Shown: positions 40,451 through 49,295, numbered from the stretch's first letter. The stretch is DNA of 53,651 bases from CAJJBL01 sp964519035 (GCA_964519035.1 CAZFKZ010000008.1:1-53651); one strand, 5' to 3'. Notes: generated from the sequence alone by a model not told the origin. Made by a program: numbers and translations.

Positions 40451-41227
40451 TCAAATATTAAAAAATTTAATGCCTTCATTTTTATTTGTATCCAGTGATG
40501 ATAAATTATTAGCTAATATTTTAAATGATTTAGCCTCTTCATTATCGTGTTTTTTAGACATTAAAGGAGATCTTGTAAGTATTGAATTCTTAATTCTTTG
40601 AGAGGCAGGAATAGACCCCATAAATTTGAGATTTACATCTAAAAATTTTTGAGTGATTGATTGAAATTTTTCAAAATTAAGTTTGGCTTGTAAATTTGAT
40701 GATACCATATTAACAATAATCCCAAAATTTTTCATTTTATAATCTAAAAATGCAGCCTTAATTAAACTATATGCATCTATAAAACTTGTAGGTTCGCCAG
40801 TTAAAACTATTAAAACTTTATTTGAAGAAGACATAAAAGACATTGAAGAAGCTTCAGCGCCAGCTCCTACGTCTATAAACATATAATCTGGTTTTTTAGA
40901 TATATTCTCAAAACTTTGAATTATTTTATGTCTCTCTAAGTCACTTAAGTTTAATAAATTATTAATAGCGCTACCACCAGAAATAAACTTAAGTTTATCA
41001 TCAGTAGTAGTTATTACTTTATCTAGGCTTAATTTTCCAGATACAAAATCATCAAGAGATACTTGAGGATTAATACCAAGCAGAATGTGAGAATTCGCCA
41101 TGCCTAAATCAGCATCTAATAAAAGAGTATTTTTATTTTGAATGGCTAGACTAACAGCTAAATTAACAGCTATTGTTGTTTTGCCTACTCCACCTTTTCC
41201 TGAGGCTATTGCTATAGTTGTCGTCAT
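40451..41227 (-). CDS. flhG: Flagellar number regulator, MinD-like ATPase FlhG (FleN)
   Basis: A 258-residue MinD/ParA-type ATPase. Deviant Walker A SGKGGVGKTT has Lys11 and Lys16; LLDADLGMANSHILLGI is the A' box, typical of FlhG, and YMFIDVGAGAEASSMSF the Walker B region. FlhG limits flagellar number by stimulating FlhF GTPase and restraining the flagellar master regulator. An N-terminal DQAxxLR motif, used by many FlhG proteins to activate FlhF, is not present because the protein starts directly with MTTTIAIASG. It lies between flhF and fliA in the operon. Confidence 0.9.
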   Translation of the reverse strand: MTTTIAIASGKGGVGKTTIAVNLAVSLAIQNKNTLLLDADLGMANSHILLGINPQVSLDDFVSGKLSLDKVITTTDDKLKFISGGSAINNLLNLSDLERHKIIQSFENISKKPDYMFIDVGAGAEASSMSFMSSSNKVLIVLTGEPTSFIDAYSLIKAAFLDYKMKNFGIIVNMVSSNLQAKLNFEKFQSITQKFLDVNLKFMGSIPASQRIKNSILTRSPLMSKKHDNEEAKSFKILANNLSSLDTNKNEGIKFFNI

Positions 41228-41248
41228 TATAATTATATTCCAATACTT

Positions 41249-42427
41249 TTATATAGTCATGTCTTTCATATATTGTGCCAAAACTTCTTTTTTAGCAAAA
41301 GCTAAAGAACCAATTATTGACTTAGAACCAGACAAAATAGCTATCTTACAATTCAATTCACCTAAAATAGATAATTCTTCAGGCCCTATATAAGCCTCGT
41401 CAAGTTTAGTTAAGCCAATTACAGGTGCTGAATCTTTATAAAAATCAGTCTGAGCTTTAATTGAGTTCTTATTCTGTCCTGATTGAATAGCTAAAATATT
41501 AACAAATTTTTCATTTTTATATAGTTTTTTCAAATACTCTTGATAGCCAACTGTGTTTTTATTTTCTGGGGAAACATCAATAATTAATTTTCGTTCATCT
41601 TTATTAATATCTATAAAATCAACAAGATCAGTTAATGTTGAAATGGAGTTTACGTTGATATTAAGAAGCCTTCCAAAAGTAAGAAGTTCAGAGTGATTAG
41701 ATGATTTAGGAGAAAAATCTACAATTGTTAGTTTTTCTCTATCTCTACCTACAAATTGATTATCTAAAATGTGTGAAGCAATTTTGGATGTCAAAGTTGT
41801 TTTACCTGACCCACTAGATCCATTAACAAAAATTATATTTGAAGTTAATATTTGTTTTTCACATGATAAAGTTAGTTTTTTGGCTAAGCAATGAAAAAAA
41901 ACTTCTTCATGATCTATTTCTAATTCTTCATCTATTATATGTTTAAAATCGGAGATTATATTTTTTGTATACCCTTTTTTTAATAAATTAATAGTTACAG
42001 AGCTATTCTTACCTGAATTAAAATCATCCATATCAGAAATAATCATATTTTTTAAAAGATTTTCAATTTTAGTTGTGAAGCTATTAAAAGTGTTTATGTC
42101 TACGTATTGCTTCGATGATGTATCTAAATTAACTTTATTTTCTATTTCTTTATTAAATTTTGTTTCTACAACGGACTGTATTTTTTGATTTTTAATACTT
42201 TCCTCTAATGAATAGTTGGAAAATAAATGTTTAAAATTTGTATTTCTGTTCGATGTTTTTCTTTTAACCTTCGATGCTGCAATATCTTCTATATTATTAG
42301 AACCTATAATTTCAATCTTACCATTAATTTTTTTGGTATTTAAAATAACAGCTTCGTTACCAAGTACTTTTGAAATTTCATCCATTGCAGACAAACTATC
42401 TTCTGCAATTACTTTATGTTGTGTCAT
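41249..42427 (-). CDS. flhF: Flagellar positioning GTPase FlhF, divergent
   Basis: A 392-residue SRP-type GTPase. The N-terminal B domain holds AMDEISKVLGNEAVILNTKKI, followed by a linker of about 100 residues, and the NG domain holds the P-loop NGSSGSGKTT at about residues 202-211 and LTKLDEA at about 339-345. The usual G2 DTYR is replaced by DFSP and the G3 DTAGR by DVSP, so the Arg residues used for GTP hydrolysis are lost. FlhF recruits the first basal-body parts to the pole. Start ATG 42427 follows GGAG; a TTG four codons upstream is open. Confidence 0.85.
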   Translation of the reverse strand: MTQHKVIAEDSLSAMDEISKVLGNEAVILNTKKINGKIEIIGSNNIEDIAASKVKRKTSNRNTNFKHLFSNYSLEESIKNQKIQSVVETKFNKEIENKVNLDTSSKQYVDINTFNSFTTKIENLLKNMIISDMDDFNSGKNSSVTINLLKKGYTKNIISDFKHIIDEELEIDHEEVFFHCLAKKLTLSCEKQILTSNIIFVNGSSGSGKTTLTSKIASHILDNQFVGRDREKLTIVDFSPKSSNHSELLTFGRLLNINVNSISTLTDLVDFIDINKDERKLIIDVSPENKNTVGYQEYLKKLYKNEKFVNILAIQSGQNKNSIKAQTDFYKDSAPVIGLTKLDEAYIGPEELSILGELNCKIAILSGSKSIIGSLAFAKKEVLAQYMKDMTI

Positions 42428-42458
42428 TTTAATCTCCAATATTTAATAATAGTATTAC

Positions 42459-44582
42459 TTAATTTTTATTTTGATCTTCTGATCCTATGTTAGCTACCAC
42501 TTCAATTTTTTTATTGTCTGGCAACTCTGTAAAAGACAGTACATCTAAATTTGGTATATGTTGGCGAAGCATATGAGATAGATCTTTTCTAATTACAGGA
42601 GCTGTAATCATTACTGCTTTCCTATTTTCATTTTGCATTTTTTCTGAAACTGTATTGATTGCAGTAACAATTTTTTGTATTAGACTAGCTTCAAGTATTA
42701 ATCCATTCTCACCAGTTTGTTTTGCTACATTAACTATCATTTGTTCTAATTCTGCTGAGAAGGTTATTATAGGAAGTGGGCTGTTCAAAGGAGCTATTTG
42801 CTGTATCAATAGTCCTGAGATTGCAGGTCTAACTGCTTCTGCTATATCAACTGGTGAAATATTTTTATGATTTTGGCTAGCTAAGATTTCTAAAATTCTC
42901 TTTAAATCACTTATAGGCATTCTCTCTATTAACAATAATTTTAATACAGAAGTTATGATATTAAGCGGTATTAATTTTGGTACTGTTGAAGAAACTAATT
43001 GTGGAGATGTTTTTGATAAATTATCGAGTAAAGCTTGAACATCATCCTGCCCAAGTAATGAACTAGCCTGGTTTGATAGAATTTGGTTTAAATGTGTTGC
43101 TATTACTGCCTCTGGCTCTACTACCATATAGCCTAAGTTTTCTGCCCTAGCTTGTTGATGTCGTTCAATCCAAGTAGCTTCCATTCCAAAACTAGGGTCT
43201 TTTACATCTGTTCCTTCTATTTTTGTTTGAGCTGTATCTCCTGGGATTGCTAAGACTAATTGGGGAAATACTTTGTCTTCTGCAACTATTTCTTGACCAA
43301 TTCTAATTCTGTAGTGATTTGCTTCTAAAGATAAATCATCTCTAATTCTAACTGGTGGAATTATGAAACCTAATTCTTTTGAAATTTGTTTTCTTACTCC
43401 AGTAATTCTTGCTATCAGAGGCCCTTCATTCTCATCATCAACCATTTGTATTAAACCATAACCTAATTGCATCGAAATTGCAGAGTTGTCTGCTATATCG
43501 GATAGGTTAATCTCGTTGTCATCTTTTTCAGATTTATCGCTAGATTTACTGGAATTACTATTTTCTAAAAGATTATCATTATCCTCAATATTATCTTCAT
43601 CTTTTTGTTTAATTCTATACCAGATGAAAAAAGTTATACCTGATGCAAGCAAAAAAAGTAAATTTGGCATTCCAGGAATCATGCCAAGAAGAAGTAAAAC
43701 ACCTGCACTTGGCAACCATGCTTGTTTCATACCAATTTGTGATCCAATCTGTTGAGATAGATCTTGACTAGTTGATACCCTAGTTACGATTATTGCAGTG
43801 GCAATAGCTAATAATAATGATGGTATTTGAGCGACTAATCCATCACCAACTGACAAGATTATATAGTTTTCTGCGGCTACAGAAACTGGTAAATCATGTT
43901 GCGCTATACCTATAATTAATCCACCAATAATATTAATTAATAATATTAAAATTCCTGCAACTGCATCACCTTTAACAAATTTAGATGCACCATCCATTGA
44001 ACCATAAAAATCAGCTTCTTTGGATATATCTTCTCGTCTTTCTTTTGCTTCTTCACTTGTAAGTAAGCCAGCATTAAGGTCAGCATCTATAGCCATTTGT
44101 TTTCCTGGCATTGCATCTAATGTAAATCTTGCAGATACTTCTGATACTCTTCCTGCACCTTTAGTTATTACAACAAGGTTAATAATAATAAGTATGGCAA
44201 ACACAAAAATACCGACTACATAATTACCTGCAATAACAAATTCTCCAAATGACTGTATAACTTTTCCAGCTGCATCTGGGCCAGTATGACCAGCACTTAA
44301 GACAATCCTAGTTGATGCAACATTTAGGCCTAAACGCAAGATGGTAGCAAACAAAAGAACGGTTGGAAAACTTGAAAAATCTAATGGTCTAAAAGTATGT
44401 AAAGCAACCATAAGTATAAGTAATGATAAAAGAATATTAGTAGTAAAAAAAATGTCTAATAACACTGAAGGTAAAGGAATAACCATCATCACCATAAGCA
44501 TTAAAATAGCAACTGGTAAGCCAAAAGGCTTTATTTTTTCATATATATAAAGATGTGGGCTCAGTGTATTTGTCAAATTCAT
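42459..44582 (-). CDS. flhA: Flagellar type III export gate protein FlhA
   Basis: A 707-residue FlhA, full length. About eight membrane segments fill the first half. The family loop VSARFTLDAMPGKQMAIDADLNAG is followed by TSEEAKERREDISKEADFYGSMDGASKFVKGDA (quoted by limits), which is invariant in this family. The C-terminal cytoplasmic half has GPLIARITGVRKQI and ATWIERHQQARAENLGYMVVEP, the substrate-docking platform, after an acidic linker. FlhA forms the nonameric gate ring of the export apparatus. ATG 44582 has AGGAG five bases upstream; a TTG-type start nine codons earlier is less likely. First gene of the minus-strand operon under a sigma-54 promoter. Confidence 0.96.
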   Translation of the reverse strand: MNLTNTLSPHLYIYEKIKPFGLPVAILMLMVMMVIPLPSVLLDIFFTTNILLSLLILMVALHTFRPLDFSSFPTVLLFATILRLGLNVASTRIVLSAGHTGPDAAGKVIQSFGEFVIAGNYVVGIFVFAILIIINLVVITKGAGRVSEVSARFTLDAMPGKQMAIDADLNAGLLTSEEAKERREDISKEADFYGSMDGASKFVKGDAVAGILILLINIIGGLIIGIAQHDLPVSVAAENYIILSVGDGLVAQIPSLLLAIATAIIVTRVSTSQDLSQQIGSQIGMKQAWLPSAGVLLLLGMIPGMPNLLFLLASGITFFIWYRIKQKDEDNIEDNDNLLENSNSSKSSDKSEKDDNEINLSDIADNSAISMQLGYGLIQMVDDENEGPLIARITGVRKQISKELGFIIPPVRIRDDLSLEANHYRIRIGQEIVAEDKVFPQLVLAIPGDTAQTKIEGTDVKDPSFGMEATWIERHQQARAENLGYMVVEPEAVIATHLNQILSNQASSLLGQDDVQALLDNLSKTSPQLVSSTVPKLIPLNIITSVLKLLLIERMPISDLKRILEILASQNHKNISPVDIAEAVRPAISGLLIQQIAPLNSPLPIITFSAELEQMIVNVAKQTGENGLILEASLIQKIVTAINTVSEKMQNENRKAVMITAPVIRKDLSHMLRQHIPNLDVLSFTELPDNKKIEVVANIGSEDQNKN

Positions 44583-44675
44583 GACATCTCCTAATAATTT
44601 TACTTTCAATAATGTTCAATAAAATCAATTCTTTAGTTTAAATTAGTTATATCAAATTATAATGAATTAAATAGA

Positions 44676-44691
44676 AGCAAAAATAATGCCA
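44676..44691 (-). promoter_or_regulatory. Sigma-54 (-24/-12) promoter for flhA operon
   Basis: On the minus strand: TGGCAT, TATTT, TTGCT, with GG and GC ten bases apart. It lies about 94 bases before the flhA ATG, and divergent from another sigma-54 site 74 bases away. Confidence 0.8.
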
Positions 44692-44764
44692 AAGTCATTT
44701 TGGTTATTTAAAGATTACAGAGAATAATTTATTTTTTTAGTAATTTTAGAACTTTATTAGGGTT

Positions 44765-44780
44765 TGGCATACTATCTGCA
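44765..44780 (+). promoter_or_regulatory. Sigma-54 (-24/-12) promoter for flgP operon
   Basis: TGGCAT, five bases, then CTGCA, with GG (44766-44767) and GC (44778-44779) ten bases apart. One mismatch in the -12 element. It lies 42 bases before the ATG of the flgP-like lipoprotein gene. Confidence 0.7.
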
Positions 44781-44822
44781 TCAATCATTCATATTAATTA
44801 ATCCAAATCCTAGGAGAGAACT

Positions 44823-45341
44823 ATGTCGTCAAATAAATCCAAGAATATTTTAGTTACCCTTACACTAACTTCTTTGATATTAAGTACAGGTTGTCTTCAA
44901 AATATAAACAGTTTACCTTTTTCAACTTCCAACAATTACAATTCAAGTAAAAATACCGAGAGCGAAGGTATTGTTGCTTTAAAGGAAGTATTTGATAGTT
45001 CTGTTGAAAAAATTCCTACATTATCAGCCGTTGGTTATGCTGTAGTATCAAGTCAGCCCGGTAAGTCAAATGCACAAAAAAGACTTATGGCAATTAGATC
45101 TGCACGAATGGCTGCTATGAGAGAGCTTGCAGAACAAATACATGGTATACAAGTTGACTCTAATACGACAGTGATTGATTTGATGGTTCAAAATGATACT
45201 TTTCGAGCTGTAGTTAAAGGTTTGATAAGGGGAGCAAAAACAGTTCGAATAAATCCTACAGGTAATGACACATATGAAACTGTATTAGAAATTGATAGAG
45301 ACATGATGATTATGATGTTAAGAAACGCCAGAAGGACATAA
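44823..45341 (+). CDS. flgP: LPP20/FlgP-family flagellar outer-membrane lipoprotein
   Basis: A 172-residue lipoprotein. A lipobox LSTGC places the acylated Cys at residue 24. The mature domain, AVGYAVVSSQPGKSNAQKRLMAIRSARMAAMRELAEQIHG, is quoted by its ends, residues about 67-106, as the LPP20 core, then KGLIRGAKTVRINPTGNDTYE. In Vibrio and Campylobacter FlgP forms basal discs or the H-ring region around the outer-membrane ring. A strong AGGAG precedes the ATG. It heads a plus-strand run with an FlgT-like protein, which is the Vibrio partner of FlgP. Confidence 0.85.
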   Translation: MSSNKSKNILVTLTLTSLILSTGCLQNINSLPFSTSNNYNSSKNTESEGIVALKEVFDSSVEKIPTLSAVGYAVVSSQPGKSNAQKRLMAIRSARMAAMRELAEQIHGIQVDSNTTVIDLMVQNDTFRAVVKGLIRGAKTVRINPTGNDTYETVLEIDRDMMIMMLRNARRT

Positions 45342-45351
45342 GAAATATACA

Positions 45352-46518
45352 ATGCTTACTCCTGTTAAATTTTTGTCATTTAAACCTAAAGTTCTACTTT
45401 TCTTTATACTTGTTTTAACAGTAAGTGTGAATGCTTATGGAAAACAAAATGACAGTAAATTTAGAAAAGTTGAAGCAACTGGTAGAGCTATATTAATTGA
45501 TGGTAATTTAGAAGTCTCAAGAAAAAGAGCAATTGAGGATGCCCTTTATATAGCAGCCCTCAAAGGTGGTGCAAAAGTAAGAGGGTTTTCAGCAATTGGA
45601 GCTGATACTATAATAAACGAACAGTCAGTTGTAAGAGCTGCTTCAAAGGTTATTGATTTTAAAATTATTAAAGAAACACAAGATAAGGAATTTATAAGTA
45701 TTAAAATTTCTGCTATTGTAGGTAATAATTTACTATCTCAAAATTGTAAAATCAGACCAATTAATATTTCATTATTTAAAGGTCATATACAAGTCGATAC
45801 AAATGTTCCTTCAAATTTAGCACGAAAAATGCCTATGTGGTTTGATAATTTTTATGAAATAATTACAAACTCACCAAATGTAGCAGCATTAGATTATAGA
45901 ACAAAATCGATTGAGAGAGTTATTAAATCGCAGAAAAACGCAACTTTTAATTATACAGCACTTACAAATGGAATACCATATGTTCAAGCTGGTGATTATA
46001 GTTTAGTTCCTCATTTATCATTAACTAAAAATAATTCAGAAACTGGATTATATTCAAACTTTATCATAAAAACAACATTCAAAATTTATAAAGGATCAAG
46101 CTTTAAGCTTTTGCCATTAAAAAATTATAATTATTCTTTTAACTACAATGTAGATAGCAAATTCCAATTTTTGAGAAATGTTTCTACATTAGATACAATT
46201 GAAATTGACAAAAATCTAAAATTACATCTTGGGGATGTTGCTAAAAAGTTTTTTAAAGATTTATATTGTAGGCCTCTAGAAGGAAAGTTATCATTTATTA
46301 ATTCAGAATTGAGTGTAGATTTAGGATATAAACAAGGCCTAAAAGAAAAACAGATTGGGATAGTAAGAGGGTTGAAAATCAAAAACTCTATGCTTAGCGA
46401 TAGTTCTGTAATTTTACACGCTGAAAATATAAATGAGAATAAAAGTAAACTATTACCCCTTAACGATAATATAAAACTAGAGAGTTTGCATAACTTGACA
46501 ATAGAGTTTGTGGAGTAA
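45352..46518 (+). CDS. flgT: FlgT-like flagellar H-ring protein
   Basis: A 388-residue exported protein; residues about 10-30 are a signal peptide ending VNAYG. The N-terminal domain has KVEATGRAILIDGNLEVSRKRAIEDALYIAALKGGAKVRG (about residues 38-77, by its ends), FSAIGADTIINEQS and VIDFKIIKE, the pattern of Vibrio FlgT. A middle domain at about 135-270 and a C-terminal beta-rich domain with GLKEKQIGIVRG follow. FlgT builds the H-ring and helps assemble the T-ring stator scaffold. It begins ten bases after flgP. That it is a true FlgT rather than a generic LPP20-associated protein is likely from linkage, not proven. Confidence 0.75.
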   Translation: MLTPVKFLSFKPKVLLFFILVLTVSVNAYGKQNDSKFRKVEATGRAILIDGNLEVSRKRAIEDALYIAALKGGAKVRGFSAIGADTIINEQSVVRAASKVIDFKIIKETQDKEFISIKISAIVGNNLLSQNCKIRPINISLFKGHIQVDTNVPSNLARKMPMWFDNFYEIITNSPNVAALDYRTKSIERVIKSQKNATFNYTALTNGIPYVQAGDYSLVPHLSLTKNNSETGLYSNFIIKTTFKIYKGSSFKLLPLKNYNYSFNYNVDSKFQFLRNVSTLDTIEIDKNLKLHLGDVAKKFFKDLYCRPLEGKLSFINSELSVDLGYKQGLKEKQIGIVRGLKIKNSMLSDSSVILHAENINENKSKLLPLNDNIKLESLHNLTIEFVE

Positions 46519-46522
46519 AATA

Positions 46523-46960
46523 ATGAAAAAAATCAAATTATTAATATGTTTATTTACTATGATTTTAAGTTCTTATCCATCAATTTCAGAACCATTTGTC
46601 GTATTAGAATTTAGAGGGAATTCTCAAAATAATTATGAGAATTCAGATAATATGTTTTTCAAAGATAATAATTATAAAACTAAACATACGGTATTAAAAA
46701 ATGAAACATTAAGTGATATTATGTTGAAATATTACGGTACAAAATCATTTAATAAAAATGTATTAAGTTTAGGTATTGTCCATTTTAATAAACATGCTTT
46801 TGTCAGAAGTAATCCAAATTTTCTGTTTTCAGGAAAAAAACTTTATCTTCCAAGCATTAATGAAATTAAAAATTTAATTATAAAAAACAATAAAATAAAT
46901 AATAAATTTAACGATAAACAAGATAGTCTTTCGTCGCAAATTTATTTTTTTGGAGGCTAA
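46523..46960 (+). CDS. Exported LysM-like protein
   Basis: A 145-residue exported protein; signal peptide of about 22 residues ending PSISE. Residues about 50-110 form a LysM-like unit: KHTVLKNETLSDIMLKYYG with VLSLGIVHFNKHAF and FSGKKLYLP, similar to the FimV-type LysM. LysM binds peptidoglycan, so this may anchor the flagellar rings in the wall. The start overlaps the end of flgT closely; GGAG at 46512-46515 lies inside flgT. An in-frame TTG at 46508 is less likely because ATG 46523 is well spaced from it. Confidence 0.7.
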   Translation: MKKIKLLICLFTMILSSYPSISEPFVVLEFRGNSQNNYENSDNMFFKDNNYKTKHTVLKNETLSDIMLKYYGTKSFNKNVLSLGIVHFNKHAFVRSNPNFLFSGKKLYLPSINEIKNLIIKNNKINNKFNDKQDSLSSQIYFFGG

Positions 46961-46963
46961 CAA

Positions 46964-47710
46964 ATGGATAAAATCTTACTAAGATTTTTATTAAGTTCTA
47001 TATTTTTTATAATTTGTTCTAGTAACTCAATGTCAATGACGGGAAAAGAAATTTCAGATCACTTATCGCAATGGTTAATAAATAAAGGGATTGAAGGTCA
47101 ACCTATTTTTTCAAAACATAAAAAATTCAAAAATTGTAAAGGGAAGATAAAAGTTAATAAAATTTTCGAAGATTATAATACATTAAGAATTATTTGTCCT
47201 GATGCAGGAGGGTTTAACCTTGCAATTAGAGTTGTCTTAAAAGAAGCCTCTAATAAAGCCCAGAAGATTAATACTCCTAAAAAGGTATATAAAAAAAAGA
47301 AATATAAAATTAAATCTCAAACTAAAAAAATGTTTCAAGTAATATCGTTGAATAAAACTTTGGAAAAAAACTCTGTTTTAACCATAAATGATCTTGAAAC
47401 TTTGTCGTTAAATAACTTAGGTAAATCTTCTTTTTTTAATGATAAAAATATGTTGATTGGAAGAAAAATTAAGAAAAATTTAAAAATGGGGCAAATATTG
47501 CATCCTAGACATGTATTTGAAAATTTTGAAATTGAAAGTGGTGATGCTTTGTCGATCGTTTCTTCAGTTGGAAAGGCTTACGTAATTGTAGGTGGAGAAG
47601 CACAAAATGCAGGAAATTTAGGTGATCTCATAAGAGTAAAGAATTTAAGAAGTGGGAAGATTGTTAAGGGATATATAAAAAAAAATAAAATAATTAGAGT
47701 TTTTCGCTAA
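46964..47710 (+). CDS. flgA: Flagellar P-ring assembly chaperone FlgA
   Basis: A 248-residue exported protein with signal peptide of about 24 residues (KILLRFLLSSIFFIICSSN core). The SAF-domain part at about residues 125-190 has SLNKTLEKNSVLTINDLETLSL, MLIGRKIKKNLKMGQILHPRHV and the C-terminal GDALSIVSSVGKAYVIVGGEAQNAGNLGDLIRVKNLRSGKIVKG segment, quoted by limits and diagnostic of FlgA. FlgA helps FlgI build the P-ring. GGAGG precedes the ATG. A long basic linker (KKVYKKKKYKIK) is unusual. It follows the LysM gene by three bases. Confidence 0.9.
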   Translation: MDKILLRFLLSSIFFIICSSNSMSMTGKEISDHLSQWLINKGIEGQPIFSKHKKFKNCKGKIKVNKIFEDYNTLRIICPDAGGFNLAIRVVLKEASNKAQKINTPKKVYKKKKYKIKSQTKKMFQVISLNKTLEKNSVLTINDLETLSLNNLGKSSFFNDKNMLIGRKIKKNLKMGQILHPRHVFENFEIESGDALSIVSSVGKAYVIVGGEAQNAGNLGDLIRVKNLRSGKIVKGYIKKNKIIRVFR

Positions 47711-47754
47711 AATAATAAAATTGTAAGTCGTATTAATATACGTGGAGATAAAAA

Positions 47755-48051
47755 ATGGATAAAATAACAAATAATATTATAAATAGCATAACAACAAATG
47801 ATGCTAAGAATTCTAAAAATTCTATAAGTGAGGTTACTAAAGAAGCAGTTAACGTAAAAGCTGAAGCACAGCCAGAACTAGTTGATATTAAAGATAGTAA
47901 AAAACTAGTATCTGATTTAGCTTCTTCTGCTCCTGTTGATAGTGACAAAGTAGCTAAGATTAAGGCAGCTATTTCTTCTGGAAATTATCCTTTAGATTTA
48001 GATAAAGTTTCAGACGCTTTAATGCAAGCTTATAGAGAAATGAAATCTTAA
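47755..48051 (+). CDS. flgM: Anti-sigma-28 factor FlgM
   Basis: A 98-residue FlgM. The N-terminal half is disordered in character, as expected for a protein exported unfolded. The C-terminal sigma-binding half has SDLASSAPVDSDKVAKIKAAISSGNYPLDLDKVSDALMQA, quoted by its ends, matching the family. FlgM holds FliA until the hook is complete and FlgM is exported. GGAG at 47743-47746 precedes the ATG. It is followed 12 bases later by a FlgN-like candidate, the usual partner. Confidence 0.9.
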   Translation: MDKITNNIINSITTNDAKNSKNSISEVTKEAVNVKAEAQPELVDIKDSKKLVSDLASSAPVDSDKVAKIKAAISSGNYPLDLDKVSDALMQAYREMKS

Positions 48052-48063
48052 ATTATTGAAGTT

Positions 48064-48345
48064 ATGTTAATGATTGAAAAACTAAAAAATACATATTCAA
48101 TTTTGAATAAATTAGATGAGTTGAACTCAAATAAATTTAGCTTTAATGATATTAGTAATTTAAATAGTATTTTAGAAACTGATATAAATGATTATATAAA
48201 AAATCAAGTTTCTAATGATGATTTAAACAATACTTCTGAAATTAACCAGTTAATCTTAGATATAGTATCAAAAATTGATAACCTTGAGTCAAAAATTTTA
48301 CCAAAAGCTAACTTAATAAGTTCATTCTCAGATAGTAAAATTTAG
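48064..48345 (+). CDS. Possible FlgN-like chaperone, 93 aa
   Basis: A 93-residue helical, soluble protein. LKNTYSILNKLDELNSN near the start and NQLILDIVSKIDNLESKILP at the end are amphipathic helices. Low sequence complexity and Asn/Asp-rich middle prevent a firm family assignment. Position directly after flgM is where flgN, the FlgK/FlgL export chaperone, is usually found, but the protein is shorter than typical FlgN (about 140). The name is inference from position. ATG 48064 and ATG 48070 are both possible starts. Confidence 0.55.
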   Translation: MLMIEKLKNTYSILNKLDELNSNKFSFNDISNLNSILETDINDYIKNQVSNDDLNNTSEINQLILDIVSKIDNLESKILPKANLISSFSDSKI

Positions 48346-48395
48346 CTTATTAAAATTTAGATAGTAATTTTTTTAAAAATGTTCAATATAATCAA

Positions 48396-48812
48396 ATGTC
48401 TTTAGAAATATTTATATCTAATTTTGAAATTATTGTTTTCTTCTCAATCATATTGATTGTTGTAGGAATGATATCGTTGATATTTATATATAAAAACGAT
48501 GCTTCAAATAATAAATTAACCATAAATAAATCTGTAAAAATATTAGATAACTCTAATAAAGATATAAAAGATTATCTCATTAGTATCGGTAATATTTTAG
48601 ACCAACAAAAAAATGAAATTTCTAACTTAATAGATAGAATATCATCACTTGAAAGAGAAATTAGCCGTATAAATAATATTAAAGGAACAGAAGATACCTT
48701 AGGAATTGCTATAGAAATGGCTAGATCAGGTGAAACTAGAGAAAATATAAAAAGTAAAACAAATCTTAGAGACGATGAAATAGAGGCTGTATATACTTAT
48801 TATAGAAAGTAG
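48396..48812 (+). CDS. Membrane-anchored DUF2802-like protein
   Basis: A 138-residue protein: one membrane helix at about residues 11-31, a coiled coil at about 60-92 (IDRISSLEREISRINNI), and a C-terminal helix-turn-helix-like segment, GIAIEMARSGETRENIKSK, then LRDDEIEAVYTYYRK. This order fits DUF2802-like proteins found near flagellar and chemotaxis genes. Molecular function unknown. It ends the plus-strand run from flgP and is convergent with the following minus-strand gene, with a gap of three bases. Confidence 0.65.
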   Translation: MSLEIFISNFEIIVFFSIILIVVGMISLIFIYKNDASNNKLTINKSVKILDNSNKDIKDYLISIGNILDQQKNEISNLIDRISSLEREISRINNIKGTEDTLGIAIEMARSGETRENIKSKTNLRDDEIEAVYTYYRK

Positions 48813-48815
48813 ATA

Positions 48816-49295
48816 TTAACTTTCTTCTTTTTCAGGTTCATTTTTTTCATTTCCTATCAATATTGCTTTCCCACTTTCAACAATCTTAATAGAATCTTCA
48901 ACCGTTACATCTATTTGTATTCCTTCTGGAAATCTTACTCCATTTACTTCAGTAGTTTCCTTTATCTGAACCCTTACCCACTCTATTGGATTTTCTTTGA
49001 TATCAGATTTTTCACTATTTAAGATATCTTTTATAATTAGATTATCGTTGTTTGCGCTTTTGTTTGAATTATTATCGTTAACTATAGCGTCATTTAAAAT
49101 AGCTTGAACTCTTTTGTTTAATACACTTATTCTTGCAGCTAAAAGAGCTATTTTGTTCAATTCATCTGTTTCTAAAACACTTAATTCTTTTATTTTGATG
49201 GATAGCTCATCTAATGTTAGATAGTCAAATTTAACTAAAGTTCTATCTCTTAGTTCAATAATTTTCAAAGAAAAATTTTCCATATATACCAACAT
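48816..49295 (-). CDS. Hypothetical protein in flagellar cluster, 159 aa
   Basis: Unrecognised, soluble. Residues about 5-70 are helical with regular Leu/Ile spacing (LTLDELSIKIKELSVLETDELNKIALLAARISVLNKRV, by its ends). A linker rich in Asn and Asp follows. The last third is beta-like: EWVRVQIKETTEVNGVRFPEGIQIDVTVED and SGKAILIGNEK. The only minus-strand gene between the flgP and flgB units. Start may be ATG 49295 or ATG 49283. Its promoter would share the 149-base gap with the sigma-54 promoter of flgB. Confidence 0.6.
   Translation of the reverse strand: MLVYMENFSLKIIELRDRTLVKFDYLTLDELSIKIKELSVLETDELNKIALLAARISVLNKRVQAILNDAIVNDNNSNKSANNDNLIIKDILNSEKSDIKENPIEWVRVQIKETTEVNGVRFPEGIQIDVTVEDSIKIVESGKAILIGNEKNEPEKEES

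Noticed and set aside
47725..47745. CGTAT and ATACG arms upstream of flgM as an operator
   Set aside because: Only five base pairs around a four-base loop; too short to support a regulatory site in AT-rich DNA.
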